Source: DTLC01 sp964555645
GTDB taxonomy: Bacteria > Verrucomicrobiota > Verrucomicrobiia > Limisphaerales > DTLC01
Direction of reading: 5' to 3'
Assembly: GCA_964555645.1 (NCBI GenBank)
Contig: CAZKTA010000001.1
Location: forward strand, 1-64,000
Length of the DNA stretch: 64,000 nt
Position 1 is the first letter of the stretch. The number at the start of each line of letters is the position of its first letter. Below are positions 46,983 to 55,890 of this stretch, piece by piece. The notes under the pieces were generated by a model, which did no database searches, was not told the origin of the DNA, and saw only the letters and a list, made by a program, of their open reading frames with translations. A program made the position numbers and the translations under genes.

Positions 46983-47216
46983 GCGGGAATTGTCTGAATG
47001 AACTGTTCCAACTCAAGCTGATTTGCATTTGCAGGTGCACTCAGGCATTGCCATGGCACTGATGACTTGAATGGTTCAATTCTGCCAGACATAGTGCATA
47101 ACGTTTTGACACCGCGGTGTTTTTTGAACCAATTGTGGCTGCAGCTAGCACAAAGTGTGGACTGGTGCATTGTTTTTCACAACGGCCGGCGCATTCCTGA
47201 CGTACAGGAGGCAGGT
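46983..47216. other. intergenic region between the amidase and the small ORF
   Basis: Divergent promoter space with no gene seen. It ends with a strong ribosome site AGGAGG (47206-47211). Confidence 0.4.
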
Positions 47217-47342
47217 ATGTACCTTTCTAAAGAGCACACTCCAATCGGCATCGGACATAGTATCAGCGGCGCCATAAGACTCCACAACGATGCAATTGCG
47301 TGGCGGAGCTTTGTGTTATCGGGTTTAAGCCCATTTGCATAG
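47217..47342 (+). CDS. candidate 41-residue small ORF with a strong ribosome site
   Basis: An ATG five bases after a perfect AGGAGG opens a 41-codon frame (MYLSKEHTPIGIGHSISGAI ...) ending 28 bases before the ubiA-like start. The peptide is neutral with a mildly hydrophobic end and no known motif. The strong ribosome site, rare among genes here, is the only support. It could be an upstream peptide coupled to the next gene or chance. Confidence 0.35.
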   Translation: MYLSKEHTPIGIGHSISGAIRLHNDAIAWRSFVLSGLSPFA

Positions 47343-47370
47343 ATAAACAAACAAGCAGGCTAGTGGGTTA

Positions 47371-48273
47371 ATGCAGATGATTGAAACGCCGTGCAGAGGT
47401 AATTCGTTTTTGAGGTGTACCGGGGCTGATTTAACGTTGCCGTTTGCGTTTGCTGCGATGGCTACAGCAGCACGACATGATCGGGGGTGGCCAGGTTGGC
47501 GAACGTTCATGTTGATTTTGGCTGCAATAGTCTGTGCACACGCATTTTATTTGGGTTTCGGACTTTTGGCAGGAAAAAGGTTTGGTGGGCTTGGGCAACG
47601 CACAGCAAGACACAATTTCGGGGACGCTCAATTGCGCGTTGGCTTTGCAGTGGCGCTTTGCCTGCTGAGTGGGGCAGGTTTGGTCTTGGCCAGTAACTTT
47701 TTGAACCGGTTATGCTTTTATCTTTCGCCAGCGGCGCTGGTGCTGATTTGCTTTAGCTTGCTGTCGAGGCGTTTTACGAATTGCACACACTTTTTTGTTG
47801 GGTTGACGGTTGCGCTTGCGCCTGTGGGCGCGTGGCTGGCAGTCAGAGGTAGCAACATCACGCTATTGGAACTGCTACAGGTTAGCGTATTGGCTTTGGC
47901 AGTTGTGTTTTGGTCAGCCGGGTTTGATATTGCATACTCGACCCAGGCGCATGTGTTTGACAGACCGCACGCGCTCGGTTCGCTTGCGGTTGTGTGGGGC
48001 ACCGCTAACGCGCTTATGGCAGCGTTCATTGCGCACATGCTGGCCGCAGGTTTACTGCTTGCATTTGGGCTACTGTGCAAGTTCAGGATTGCATATCTTG
48101 TGGGGTGGCTGATTATTGTTTGCTGTTTTGTGCTGGAGCATTGGATTGCCCGGCACCGAAGTTTAGGCTGGATAGGCCTATCGTTTCCCAGGCTAAACGC
48201 TGTTGCGAGCACCGTTTTTCTTGTCGTGAGCGTTGCCGAGGTTGTATTTGCTGGTGGGTTCAGGCTCCAATAG
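47371..48273 (+). CDS. UbiA-family prenyltransferase homologue with degraded active site
   Basis: A polytopic membrane protein (300 residues, seven to nine helices) that aligns by eye with the UbiA/MqnP branch: LTLPFAFAAMATAARHDRGW, then GLGQRTARHNFG (compare RNPRTAGR), and GFDIAYSTQAHVFDRPHALG (compare GFDI.YA.QD..FDR). In active enzymes the first motif is NxxxDxxxD; here the aligned positions are Gly64, Gly68 and Gly72. In the second motif, DxxYxxxD, Asp186 and Tyr189 remain but the final Asp is Ala193. The residues that bind Mg-diphosphate are therefore largely gone. No frameshift explains it. It is either a non-catalytic paralogue or an enzyme with altered chemistry. Confidence 0.7.
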   Translation: MQMIETPCRGNSFLRCTGADLTLPFAFAAMATAARHDRGWPGWRTFMLILAAIVCAHAFYLGFGLLAGKRFGGLGQRTARHNFGDAQLRVGFAVALCLLSGAGLVLASNFLNRLCFYLSPAALVLICFSLLSRRFTNCTHFFVGLTVALAPVGAWLAVRGSNITLLELLQVSVLALAVVFWSAGFDIAYSTQAHVFDRPHALGSLAVVWGTANALMAAFIAHMLAAGLLLAFGLLCKFRIAYLVGWLIIVCCFVLEHWIARHRSLGWIGLSFPRLNAVASTVFLVVSVAEVVFAGGFRLQ

Positions 48274-48306
48274 CATGCGCAGCGCAAACGGGTGCATTCG
48301 AGTTTT

Positions 48307-49227
48307 TCACCCGGCGAACATGGCTTGGGCGAATTGTTTCGGGTCAAATGGCTGCAGGTCATCAGGTTGCTCCCCCAAACCGACGAATTTAACCGGTAAG
48401 CCGAGTTCTTTGTGTATTGCGATGACCACGCCTGCTTTGCTCGAGCCATCAAGCTTGGTTACCACAAGGCCGGTTAGTGACACTGCCTTGTTGAACTCGC
48501 GCGCCTGATTAAGCGCGTTCATGCCTGTTATTGCGTCGAGCACGAGCAACACTTCGTGCGGTGCACCCGGCAACCGGCGCGCCACAACACGGTGAATCTT
48601 TTGCAGTTCCTGCATCAGGTTATGTTTTGTGTGAAGCCGACCAGCAGTATCAATAAACACATAATCAACGCCTCGCGCCTGTGCAGCTACAATTGCATCA
48701 TGCGCGACTGCAGCCGGGTCGGCCCCGTATGCACCTGCGATCACTTCAATGCCGAGCTGTTGCCCCCAGAGTTTGAGCTGTTCAATTGCGGCGGCACGAA
48801 ACGTGTCGCAGGCAACGAGTAACGCAGTCTGTCTTTCGTTTTTAACATGGTAAGCGAGCTTGGCTGCAGTGGTGGTTTTGCCCGAGCCGTTTACGCCCAC
48901 AACGCTTATGACTGTCGGTCCGTGCTGTGCTTTTGCAAGCGGGGGCGTTTGAACTGGAAAACATTTTTCGATTTCGGCCTGTGCAATTGCAAACACGTCC
49001 GGGCTGGTTTGGCCCTGTGTTTCATATGTCTTTTTGACCGCGTTAACGATCTGGTGTGTGATTGCAACGCCGAAATCTGCTCCCAGTAGCAAAGCCTCAA
49101 GTTCGGCCAAGCTTGCTGCGTCTAGCCTGGGTGAACGCGTGATAATGCGCTTGATCTCATGGGCAAGCCTGCCGTGAGTCTTTGCCAGACCGAGCTTGAA
49201 TTTTTCAAACAACTTCATCACATGCAA
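48307..49227 (-). CDS. ftsY: signal recognition particle receptor FtsY
   Basis: SRP-type GTPase that docks ribosome-nascent chain complexes at the membrane. An NG core with almost no acidic A domain: N domain ~1-95, G domain with VVGVNGSGKTTTAAKLA (G1), LLVACDTFRAAAIEQL (G2), FIDTAGRLHTK (G3), TKLDGSSKAG (G4) and GLGEQPDDLQPF (G5). 306 residues. Last gene of the nusB-PHP-ftsY run, 21 bp after the PHP gene. Start at 49227 or, two codons in fewer residues, 49218 (MKLFEKFKLG). Confidence 0.96.
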   Translation of the reverse strand: MHVMKLFEKFKLGLAKTHGRLAHEIKRIITRSPRLDAASLAELEALLLGADFGVAITHQIVNAVKKTYETQGQTSPDVFAIAQAEIEKCFPVQTPPLAKAQHGPTVISVVGVNGSGKTTTAAKLAYHVKNERQTALLVACDTFRAAAIEQLKLWGQQLGIEVIAGAYGADPAAVAHDAIVAAQARGVDYVFIDTAGRLHTKHNLMQELQKIHRVVARRLPGAPHEVLLVLDAITGMNALNQAREFNKAVSLTGLVVTKLDGSSKAGVVIAIHKELGLPVKFVGLGEQPDDLQPFDPKQFAQAMFAG

Positions 49228-49248
49228 CTCGAGTTCAGAAAATTGTTT

Positions 49249-50187
49249 TCAGCACTCACTTCCACGTGTGTGCGCCTTTAATTGTTCAACCAGTGTGTAT
49301 GCGACTTTGACAGTACCGATCAACGGTTTACCTTTGATGTCACCGTGGCAATCTGAGCCGCCGGTTACAAGCAATCCATGGCAGGCAGCAAGACGCAAAT
49401 ACCGCGTCGTTTGGGCAGGGGTGTGTTTCGTGTGGTAACATTCAATGCCATCTAAGCCGGCTTTAATCAAGCTTGGTATGGTTGAATCGGCACCGTTTAA
49501 TCCCGGGTGGGCAACCACGGCAACCCCGCCCGCAGCGTGAATGAGCGCAATTGCCTCGCAGGCGGGCATTTTGTGGTTCGGCACCCAGGCAGGCTTGTTT
49601 TTTCCCAGGTAGCGCTCGAACGCATCGTCGTAGCTTGCACACAAACCGGCCTGAACAAGCGCACGCGCAACGTGCGGGCGGCCGAGTGAACTGGATTGAC
49701 CGAGTCCGTAGATTGATTCCGCCGCTAGCCGCAGGCCTAATCGGTTAAGCTTTTGCACCATCTGACCGACGCGGTTTTTACGTGCTGTTTGGGCGGCTGT
49801 AAGTGCAGCCCGTAACGCGGCATTCCGAGTGTCAATAAAATAGCCCAGAATGTGCACTTCAATGTCGTTGTAGTTGGTTGTTAATTCAGTTGCTGGGACA
49901 AATTCAAGCTCGAGCTTCGCACATGCGTTTGCCAACAACTCGCACCCGTCAACGGTATCGTGGTCTGTCAAAGCTAGGGCGCGTAACCGGAGCTGTTTAC
50001 CAAGCTCGGCAATTCGTTCAGGGCCATACGTACCGTCTGAAAAACTCGAATGCACATGTAAATCCACAAATCCAGCTTTGCTTAGCTCGGGTGAATTCGA
50101 CCCCGTGGACAGTGGGTTAGCCTTGCTGAGCGCACTCGATCGATGCGTGGTTGAGTTTTGCGTTGGCATAAGACGGTTTCGCAGCAT
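49249..50187 (-). CDS. PHP-domain phosphoesterase (RNase AM/YciV-like)
   Basis: Metal-dependent phosphoesterase. The PHP signature appears as VDLHVHSSFSDGTYGPERIAEL, LTDHDTVDG, VPATELTTNY and VHILGYFID, with AVVAHPGLN and GSDCHGDIKG near the C-terminus. YciV-type members remove 3'-phosphate from pAp-like nucleotides and act as 5'-3' exonucleases on short RNA; the same role is likely but unproven. Residues ~1-33 form an unstructured Ser/Thr/Asn-rich lead-in, so the start may be downstream. It sits between nusB (42 bp) and ftsY (21 bp) in one operon. Confidence 0.88.
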   Translation of the reverse strand: MLRNRLMPTQNSTTHRSSALSKANPLSTGSNSPELSKAGFVDLHVHSSFSDGTYGPERIAELGKQLRLRALALTDHDTVDGCELLANACAKLELEFVPATELTTNYNDIEVHILGYFIDTRNAALRAALTAAQTARKNRVGQMVQKLNRLGLRLAAESIYGLGQSSSLGRPHVARALVQAGLCASYDDAFERYLGKNKPAWVPNHKMPACEAIALIHAAGGVAVVAHPGLNGADSTIPSLIKAGLDGIECYHTKHTPAQTTRYLRLAACHGLLVTGGSDCHGDIKGKPLIGTVKVAYTLVEQLKAHTRGSEC

Positions 50188-50229
50188 GCAAATTCTGCAG
50201 TTGGTGTGTGTTGATTTGATGCGCCATGA

Positions 50230-50733
50230 CTATTTAAGCGGTGTGCGAGCAGGCCGCATCAGTTCAGCCCTGATTTTGTCGAGGATACCGTTCACAAACT
50301 TGCCACTGTCCTGGGTTGAATATTTTTTGGCAATCTCAATTGCTTCATTGATGCTGACCACAGGCGGGATGTCTTCGCGGTAGAGCATTTCGTAGATCGC
50401 AAGGCGCAGGATGTTACGGTCCACAGTCGCAATCCTGTGTAGTTTCCAGTTTTTGGCATGTTTTTCGATCAGTGCGTCGATCTTGGCCAAGTGCTCGATT
50501 GTGCCGCGAATCAACGGGTCGGCAAATAGCCGTAGTTCGGTCTCGCTTTCGACGGCGCATTCACTTTTGGTTTGTCTGGTTGGCTTTGCATTTTTCCTCG
50601 TGGATTGTTCAGCCTCGATGCGATGCATTTGCCAGAATTCATCGAGCACCCGCTCGATATCGTCTGCGGGATTAAGGTCGTACTGGAACAGGAACTGCAT
50701 TGCACGTTCACGTGCTTGACGCCGTTTGCTCAT
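50230..50733 (-). CDS. nusB: transcription antitermination factor NusB
   Basis: Binds boxA RNA with S10 in rRNA antitermination. KRRQARERAMQFLFQYDLNP at the N-terminus and RNILRLAIYEMLYREDIPPVVSINEAIEIAKKY with KFVNGILDKI at the C-terminus are diagnostic. 167 residues from the ATG at 50733; the frame opens 24 codons more, but the family start is here. A charged insertion (~45-65) lengthens the loop between helices. First gene of a nusB-PHP-ftsY operon. Confidence 0.95.
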   Translation of the reverse strand: MSKRRQARERAMQFLFQYDLNPADDIERVLDEFWQMHRIEAEQSTRKNAKPTRQTKSECAVESETELRLFADPLIRGTIEHLAKIDALIEKHAKNWKLHRIATVDRNILRLAIYEMLYREDIPPVVSINEAIEIAKKYSTQDSGKFVNGILDKIRAELMRPARTPLK

Positions 50734-51091
50734 AGCACAGACCGCAACATGCACAAGAAACCGGTCGTGACAAATGAAAATTTTGTCGGCGCTCGGTTGG
50801 CTCAATTGCTACCTAAGGCGCAAATCCTTGGCGCCCCGTAAGTCTGTGCCTCGGCACAACTGCAGTAAACAGTAGAACGGCGCCGGCCAGAACATCGCAC
50901 TCAATTAAACCTGGTATGCGCCACGTTTATTCGTGTGGGTAAAGACTCGTGCTTAATAGTGCCGGAGTTTCAATTTATTTGACAGTTGCAGGGCCGGTTT
51001 GGCAGGCTACACGCGGCTAAGGCAAATGTGATTATCAGCAAGCCGACCGGGTGAGAAAGAACCCGGTTTTCAAGTAGATGAACACGAGACT
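50734..51091. other. divergent gap nusB-pfp with a leader hairpin
   Basis: No gene. ACCGGGT (51046-51052) and ACCCGGT (51061-51067) form a 7-bp hairpin followed by a short TTTT, ending 22 bases before the pfp start. It could be a weak attenuator or simply a 5'-UTR structure. Confidence 0.4.
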
Positions 51092-52471
51092 ATGGCAAAA
51101 CTCAACGGTAATCTTTTAGTAGCACAATCCGGCGGGCCAACGCCGGTGATCAATGCAAGTGTGGCCGGTGTGATCCAAGAGGCTGCCCGGCAAAACTGCA
51201 TCAAGGAGGTTTACGGCGGGCTGAACGGGATCCTCGGCATCTTGAGTGAGGAATTGATTGACCTCAGCGAAGAACGGCGTAGCACAATTGAGCAGTTACA
51301 GTTTGCACCCGGCGCTGCGCTGGGCACATGCAGGTACAAAATCCACAATATTACTGAGCAACAGGTCGAAGCCGAAACCGACCCTAAAAAACGTGCAGAC
51401 CTCGAACGGAAACGCAAGCAAGCGTTGCTCGACATGGACAGGCTGTTTGAAGTGTTTAGCACGCATAACATTCGGTACTTTTTCTACATCGGTGGAAACG
51501 ACTCCCAAGATACATCGCACAAAATCCACCTCGAAGCACAGAAACGCGGCTACAACATGCGGGTAATCGGCGTGCCAAAAACAATAGACAACGACCTGCC
51601 GTTTACGGACAACTGCCCAGGGTACGGTTCGGTGGTTAAATACAACGCAACAACGGTAATGGAAGTTGCAATGGACGTCGCAAGCATGGCTACTGACGAA
51701 GGTGCGTGCTGTATCATCGAAGTTATGGGTCGGTCGGCTGGTTGGATTGCCGCCGGTACGGTCCTGGCAAAGCGCGGTGACCCAGCAAACCCGCCCCATA
51801 TAATTTTGTTGCCTGAGTTGCTGTTCGAGCCTGAGCCGTTCATCGCCAAGGTCAAGGAAACCATTGACGCGTACAATTACTGCATAGTAGTTGTTGGCGA
51901 AGGCATCAAATGGCGAACGAAGCAAACCGTTAACGGCGTCGAAAAGGAAGTCGTCGAGGAGATTGGCGCGGATCACACCAAAAAGGATGCTTTCGGGCAT
52001 GTGTACCTGACGGGCGCAGCAATTAAACTAAAGGACATCGTTGAAAAGGCGCTCGGGACAAAAACACGCACAGTGCTACTCGGCTATGCGCAACGCGCAG
52101 CGGCACATTGCGCAAGCCTCACAGACGTCAAAAACGCGTATGCATGCGGTGCGGCGGCTGTCAAAGCTGCAGTAGCAGGCAAAAGCGGGTACATGGTCAC
52201 AATCGTCCGGCGCAAACAACGCGGGGGTGTAATAAAGTGGAGCACAGGACTGCATCCACTTGAGCAGGTTGCCAATGTTGAGCACCTGATACCACGCGAC
52301 TGGATCAGCCCAGACGGGTTTATGCCGAACGAAAAGTTCATCGAATACGTCCGGCCGCTTGTTCAGGGTGAGGTCAAGTTGCCTTTTGAAGACGGTTTGC
52401 CGCGATACGCCACGCTGCAGAAGGTTAGAATTGCAAAGCAACTGCCACCGCGCGTTGTGCTCAAGAAGTGA
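51092..52471 (+). CDS. pfp: diphosphate-dependent 6-phosphofructokinase
   Basis: Interconverts fructose-6-phosphate and fructose-1,6-bisphosphate with pyrophosphate, a reversible glycolytic step. GNLLVAQSGGPTPVINAS, FYIGGNDSQDTSHK (GGND, Asp in place of the Gly of ATP enzymes), IGVPKTIDNDLPFTD (Lys typical of PPi use), VMGRSAGWIAAGT and the C-terminal GDGLP-like EDGLPRYA. 459 residues, fitting the longer PPi-dependent clade. It is a monocistronic gene between divergent nusB and bacterioferritin. Confidence 0.93.
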   Translation: MAKLNGNLLVAQSGGPTPVINASVAGVIQEAARQNCIKEVYGGLNGILGILSEELIDLSEERRSTIEQLQFAPGAALGTCRYKIHNITEQQVEAETDPKKRADLERKRKQALLDMDRLFEVFSTHNIRYFFYIGGNDSQDTSHKIHLEAQKRGYNMRVIGVPKTIDNDLPFTDNCPGYGSVVKYNATTVMEVAMDVASMATDEGACCIIEVMGRSAGWIAAGTVLAKRGDPANPPHIILLPELLFEPEPFIAKVKETIDAYNYCIVVVGEGIKWRTKQTVNGVEKEVVEEIGADHTKKDAFGHVYLTGAAIKLKDIVEKALGTKTRTVLLGYAQRAAAHCASLTDVKNAYACGAAAVKAAVAGKSGYMVTIVRRKQRGGVIKWSTGLHPLEQVANVEHLIPRDWISPDGFMPNEKFIEYVRPLVQGEVKLPFEDGLPRYATLQKVRIAKQLPPRVVLKK

Positions 52472-52635
52472 AGTGTCGTTGTGTCTGGCGCGCGGACACA
52501 TGTGCGGCTTAGGCATTTGCGCTGGCGTCTTTACAAGTCGCCTGTTGCCTTTTAAATTTGGAGCTAGCTTTAGCTTGCAGAGCGCACATTGCGCCAGCTG
52601 AGGCAGGTGCAAAAACCAAACACGTTAAATCTAAA

Positions 52636-53118
52636 ATGAAAGGAAACGAGAAGCTGCTCAAAGTGCTCAACCAGTTGTTGGCAGACGAGCTGACTGCAAT
52701 CAACCAGTACATGGTCCATGCTGAGATGTGCGACAACTGGGCATACGAAAAACTCCATAAGGCAATCGAAAAACGCGCCATTGACGAAATGCGCCATGCC
52801 GAATCGCTCATCGCAAGAATACTTTTCTTGGAGGGTACGCCGGTTGTGAGCAAGCTCAACCCGATGAAGATCGGCAAAACCGTGCCCGAGATCATTTCGA
52901 ATGACAAAGATGCTGAGTTGCACGCAGTCCGCGCTTATAATGAAGCAATTGCCCTGGCGCGTGAAGTTGATGATCAGGGAACTGCCGATCTGCTGGTAGA
53001 GATTTTGAAGATGGAGGAAGGCCACGTTGATTGGGCAGAGGCGCAGCTCGACCAGATCGAACAGATGGGCTTGGGCAATTATCTGGCCGGCCAAAGAAAG
53101 GTCCCAACCGGGGAATAA
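52636..53118 (+). CDS. bfr: bacterioferritin
   Basis: 24-mer iron store with a ferroxidase site and heme. Residues: Glu18 in LLADELTAINQY, DEMRHAE with Glu51, Met52 (heme ligand in the dimer) and His54, AYNEAIAL with Glu94, and MEEGHVDWAE with Glu127 and His130. 160 residues, colinear with E. coli Bfr. ATG at 52636 gives MKGNEKLLKVLNQLL, the family start; the 26 upstream codons are not conserved. No bfd is next to it. An 8-base inverted repeat (CCGCCAAC/GTTGGCGG, 53122-53166) follows the stop. Confidence 0.96.
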   Translation: MKGNEKLLKVLNQLLADELTAINQYMVHAEMCDNWAYEKLHKAIEKRAIDEMRHAESLIARILFLEGTPVVSKLNPMKIGKTVPEIISNDKDAELHAVRAYNEAIALAREVDDQGTADLLVEILKMEEGHVDWAEAQLDQIEQMGLGNYLAGQRKVPTGE

Positions 53119-53363
53119 CGACCGCCAACTTTTCCGAGACTGTATTTACAAACAACCCGTTGGCGGCCTTGGAACTGGCGTTGCTAATGTCAGAGGCGTA
53201 TTTTGTTTTTCCTTTGATCCAGCACGAACCAATGTCGCAGCATTCGGCTCAAACCGCAGGCAATTCAGCAGCAGCATCCTCGAGCAAGAGCAGGTGCCGG
53301 GGAAAAATTGGAATTGTTTTAGCGTCGGAACCAGCTCGGCTACGGGCACTTGGCATTGGCACA

Positions 53364-54077
53364 TCAAAATGCCACCCCAGGCACATAATATGAGTAGGTC
53401 ATTTCAGCCGGGTTAAATTTTCCGTACGACTTGACGTGCATGTCGCCAAATAACACGTTCAGGCGTTCATTATGGATCGGGGGCGGCATTCGCTGCTTGT
53501 GAAACAGCGTGTCGTTGACGTAATTGACCGGGTTGGCATCCCACGATTCGAAAGGATAATTTGCGTCACCCGACAGTATGTAAATCGAAGGCGATTTGAT
53601 ACTGCCGAGGTTGACACTCGCAGGTCTGAAGTTGGCATAAATGTAGGCGGCGCGCGCGCCCATGAAATAATTGAATCGTGACTGATTATACTTCGCGCTC
53701 ATGGATGGGCATGTCAGTACGTTTGTGTTTTCGTAGTACGACGCTAATGGCTTGGTCCAAGGCTCAGTCTGCGTGTTTGTCCACGCAACAGCACCCAACG
53801 GCGCCATCGGCAACCGCTCGCCATAGTCATCGGCATACATAAACATGGCGAGCCCGAGTTGTCTGACATTGCTAACGCACTGGATTGTTTTGCCTTTTTC
53901 TTTTGCTTTACCAACCGCAGGCAAAAGCAGGCTCGCCAAAATACTTATGATCGCTATTACGACCAGCAGTTCGATCAATGTAAACGCCACTTGCAATTGC
54001 CGGCCTTTGGCCTGAAGCAACTCTGCTCGTGGCCAACCCCTTGCAGAATCGAGGGGCACATGATCGTAAGCGCGCAC
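53364..54077 (-). CDS. type IV pilin-like/pseudopilin (prepilin N-terminal domain)
   Basis: Secreted fibre-type or type II secretion-like pseudopilin. FTLIELLVVIAIISILASLL then LPAVGKAK is the prepilin N-terminal methylation motif, followed by the CVSNVRQLGLAMFMYADDYG segment and a C-terminal HNERLNVLFGDMHV (H-x9-DG-like end), as in the large verrucomicrobial/planctomycete families. Cleavage would be after an Ala (VA/FTLIE) where Gly is usual. The start is uncertain: GTG 54077, four bases after the upstream stop, or TTG 53996 behind an AAAGG site. It follows the hypothetical gene at 54082-54636, probably in one unit. Confidence 0.8.
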   Translation of the reverse strand: MRAYDHVPLDSARGWPRAELLQAKGRQLQVAFTLIELLVVIAIISILASLLLPAVGKAKEKGKTIQCVSNVRQLGLAMFMYADDYGERLPMAPLGAVAWTNTQTEPWTKPLASYYENTNVLTCPSMSAKYNQSRFNYFMGARAAYIYANFRPASVNLGSIKSPSIYILSGDANYPFESWDANPVNYVNDTLFHKQRMPPPIHNERLNVLFGDMHVKSYGKFNPAEMTYSYYVPGVAF

Positions 54078-54081
54078 AGCG

Positions 54082-54636
54082 TTAAAATTTGACCTTTGAC
54101 AAGTCACGGTACTTGTACCGGTATCGTAATGCATTGTATTCGTCGGCGACCGGCTGCCGGAAAAGTGGTATGCTGGGGTAACCCGAGACCAAAACCGGTT
54201 TGCCGTCATACCACCGGATCGGCCATGTTACGCTCTGGATTGCATCAAGGCCAGACCCAGACCGTTGACCGGCCGATGCGCTGCTTTCAATGTGCTCATC
54301 GGTAATGTCAAACACCATGCGCAGCAACAAGAATACTTTGCCATGCTCAACCGCCAATTGCGCCGGTTGACCCGCATACTTTTCCAAGTATTCACTCAAC
54401 ACGCTGCCAGCCAGTTCGGGCTCTGTCTTTTGAAGGACGCGTGCTGCCTTCGTCAACTGTTTCCACGCGTGTGTACTGTAGTTTGTTGTGGCTGGCCAGG
54501 GCTCGATTTTGGTTAATACCTGTGTGAGACGCCACTTTGCGTAAGCAGGCTTGGCGCGTTTCCCAAACCAATTGGCCGCCCATAACACAACTACAAACGC
54601 CAAAACGTAAATAACGATCTTGCGCAAATTCGGCAT
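54082..54636 (-). CDS. single-pass membrane protein of unknown function beside the pseudopilin
   Basis: Not recognised. The 184-residue product begins with a membrane anchor (KIVIYVLAFVVVLWAANWFG) and continues as a mixed, moderately basic domain with no conserved metal or catalytic motif that I can see. It precedes the pseudopilin gene by about 4 bases, suggesting co-expression and perhaps a role in presenting or anchoring it. Start ATG 54636. Confidence 0.7.
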   Translation of the reverse strand: MPNLRKIVIYVLAFVVVLWAANWFGKRAKPAYAKWRLTQVLTKIEPWPATTNYSTHAWKQLTKAARVLQKTEPELAGSVLSEYLEKYAGQPAQLAVEHGKVFLLLRMVFDITDEHIESSASAGQRSGSGLDAIQSVTWPIRWYDGKPVLVSGYPSIPLFRQPVADEYNALRYRYKYRDLSKVKF

Positions 54637-54857
54637 TGTAATCCTACGGAAGTATCCGCGAGCATTCAGGTAATTGCAAGCACCGCTTCCACACAAACAA
54701 ATCTGCACAAAAATTTACATGCTATCGCACGCCTACCTCAGGCCACAACCTATGAAATTTTCGCCCGGTTGTTTGTGTGTGATCCGACTCTTTCTACCGA
54801 CGCGCTTTTTGGCGTAGCAGGGTGCACTTTTTTAAGTGTTTTTTGCAAAAAAATGCA

Positions 54858-54886
54858 TTGACAGAATGCGCTCGTATAACTACGAT
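54858..54886 (+). promoter_or_regulatory. sigma-70-type promoter of the PEP-CTERM gene
   Basis: A perfect TTGACA (54858-54863), 17-base spacer, and TACGAT (54881-54886; 4 of 6 of TATAAT). It lies ~85 bases upstream of the ATG in a 333-bp gap that otherwise holds no gene. Confidence 0.6.
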
Positions 54887-54969
54887 TTTTTTGTGTTTGA
54901 ATCTGAAAAAGGGTCGAGCCGTTGGGTTCGAACCAAGTTGTAATAAAAACGCTAACCGCGCCGGTAACA

Positions 54970-55860
54970 ATGATAAGAAAACTCGTAACCGCTACAGTGG
55001 CTCTTGCAAGTGCCGTGTTACTGACACCAACTGGGTTGGCCCAGGTAAGCCTGCCGTTTTATGATTCTTTCCCTGCAACTTACGGTGTAGGCACGAACCT
55101 GGGTGCCGGTGCTTCAGCGTCTATTTGGACTTACGGCAATAGCACGGGTACAGCCAGTCCGTTTTTTACGAACATTGACTTGAGTTACCCGATGCTGTTG
55201 GATCAGAGCGACTTGAGCGTCCGGGTGGGCCCGAACGCCACTACATCAAACCGCGACCGTGGCGTTGCATTGAATTTGCAGCCTGGGGTTAATTTTAACG
55301 GGCCGCTTTATTTTTCGTACTTATTGCGCGTGGATGCGCTCCCCACTACTTTCACAAATGTGATTTCGTTTTTCCGCAACAGCTCCGGTACGGGTGGTTC
55401 AATTACGCCTTCGGTAGGTGTATATTTGCAGCCGAACGGGAGGATAATGATTTCAAAACAGTCGCTTGGCAATCCAGTAGCAAGCGCAGCGAGCGTGACG
55501 TTGGGTGATACATACCTCATAGTCGGGCGTTATACTGTGGTCACTGGTAGCGACAACGATCCTTTCGACCTTTGGATAAATCCATCGCCAGCGACGCTTG
55601 GTGTGCCTGAAGGTTCTGTGCCAGCACCGGACCTTTCCGCCATAGCAGGGGCGGACAATTCTTGGCTTTACGGTTTCTATCTTACGACAAAAGCTTCAAC
55701 TACTGCGTGGGCTAGCCAGGCGACGTTTTTGGTTGACGATGTGCGCCTCGGAACTACTTGGGCAGATGTAACGCCTTTAATTCCTGAGCCGGCTACTACA
55801 CTGTTGGCTGTGGTGAGTGGTTTCGGGTTGTTGTGGTTGCGCCTGCGCCGGAAACAGTAG
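54970..55860 (+). CDS. PEP-CTERM sorted exported protein
   Basis: A 296-residue secreted protein. N-terminal signal peptide (MIRKLVTATVALASAVLL ... LAQ), a beta-rich middle resembling LamG/concanavalin-type folds (SLPFYDSFPATYGVGTNLG near the start), and a PEP-CTERM tail: PEPATTLLAVVSGFGLLWL and a basic RLRRKQ end, the substrate signal of exosortase. Exported by Sec, then processed by an exosortase not in this window. Start ATG 54970; an ATG-less extension of 16 codons (from 54922) is also open. It has its own promoter and terminator, a self-contained unit. Confidence 0.85.
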   Translation: MIRKLVTATVALASAVLLTPTGLAQVSLPFYDSFPATYGVGTNLGAGASASIWTYGNSTGTASPFFTNIDLSYPMLLDQSDLSVRVGPNATTSNRDRGVALNLQPGVNFNGPLYFSYLLRVDALPTTFTNVISFFRNSSGTGGSITPSVGVYLQPNGRIMISKQSLGNPVASAASVTLGDTYLIVGRYTVVTGSDNDPFDLWINPSPATLGVPEGSVPAPDLSAIAGADNSWLYGFYLTTKASTTAWASQATFLVDDVRLGTTWADVTPLIPEPATTLLAVVSGFGLLWLRLRRKQ

Positions 55861-55890
55861 GGTTTAAGGAGGCGTAAAGCCTGCGTAATT

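Noticed and set aside
47067..47342. 91-codon version of the small ORF before the UbiA-like gene
   Set aside because: Only the last 41 codons follow the strong ribosome site; the upstream part has no support.
54905..54945. tRNA-like GGTTCGAACC segment
   Set aside because: No acceptor, D or anticodon arms can be formed around it.
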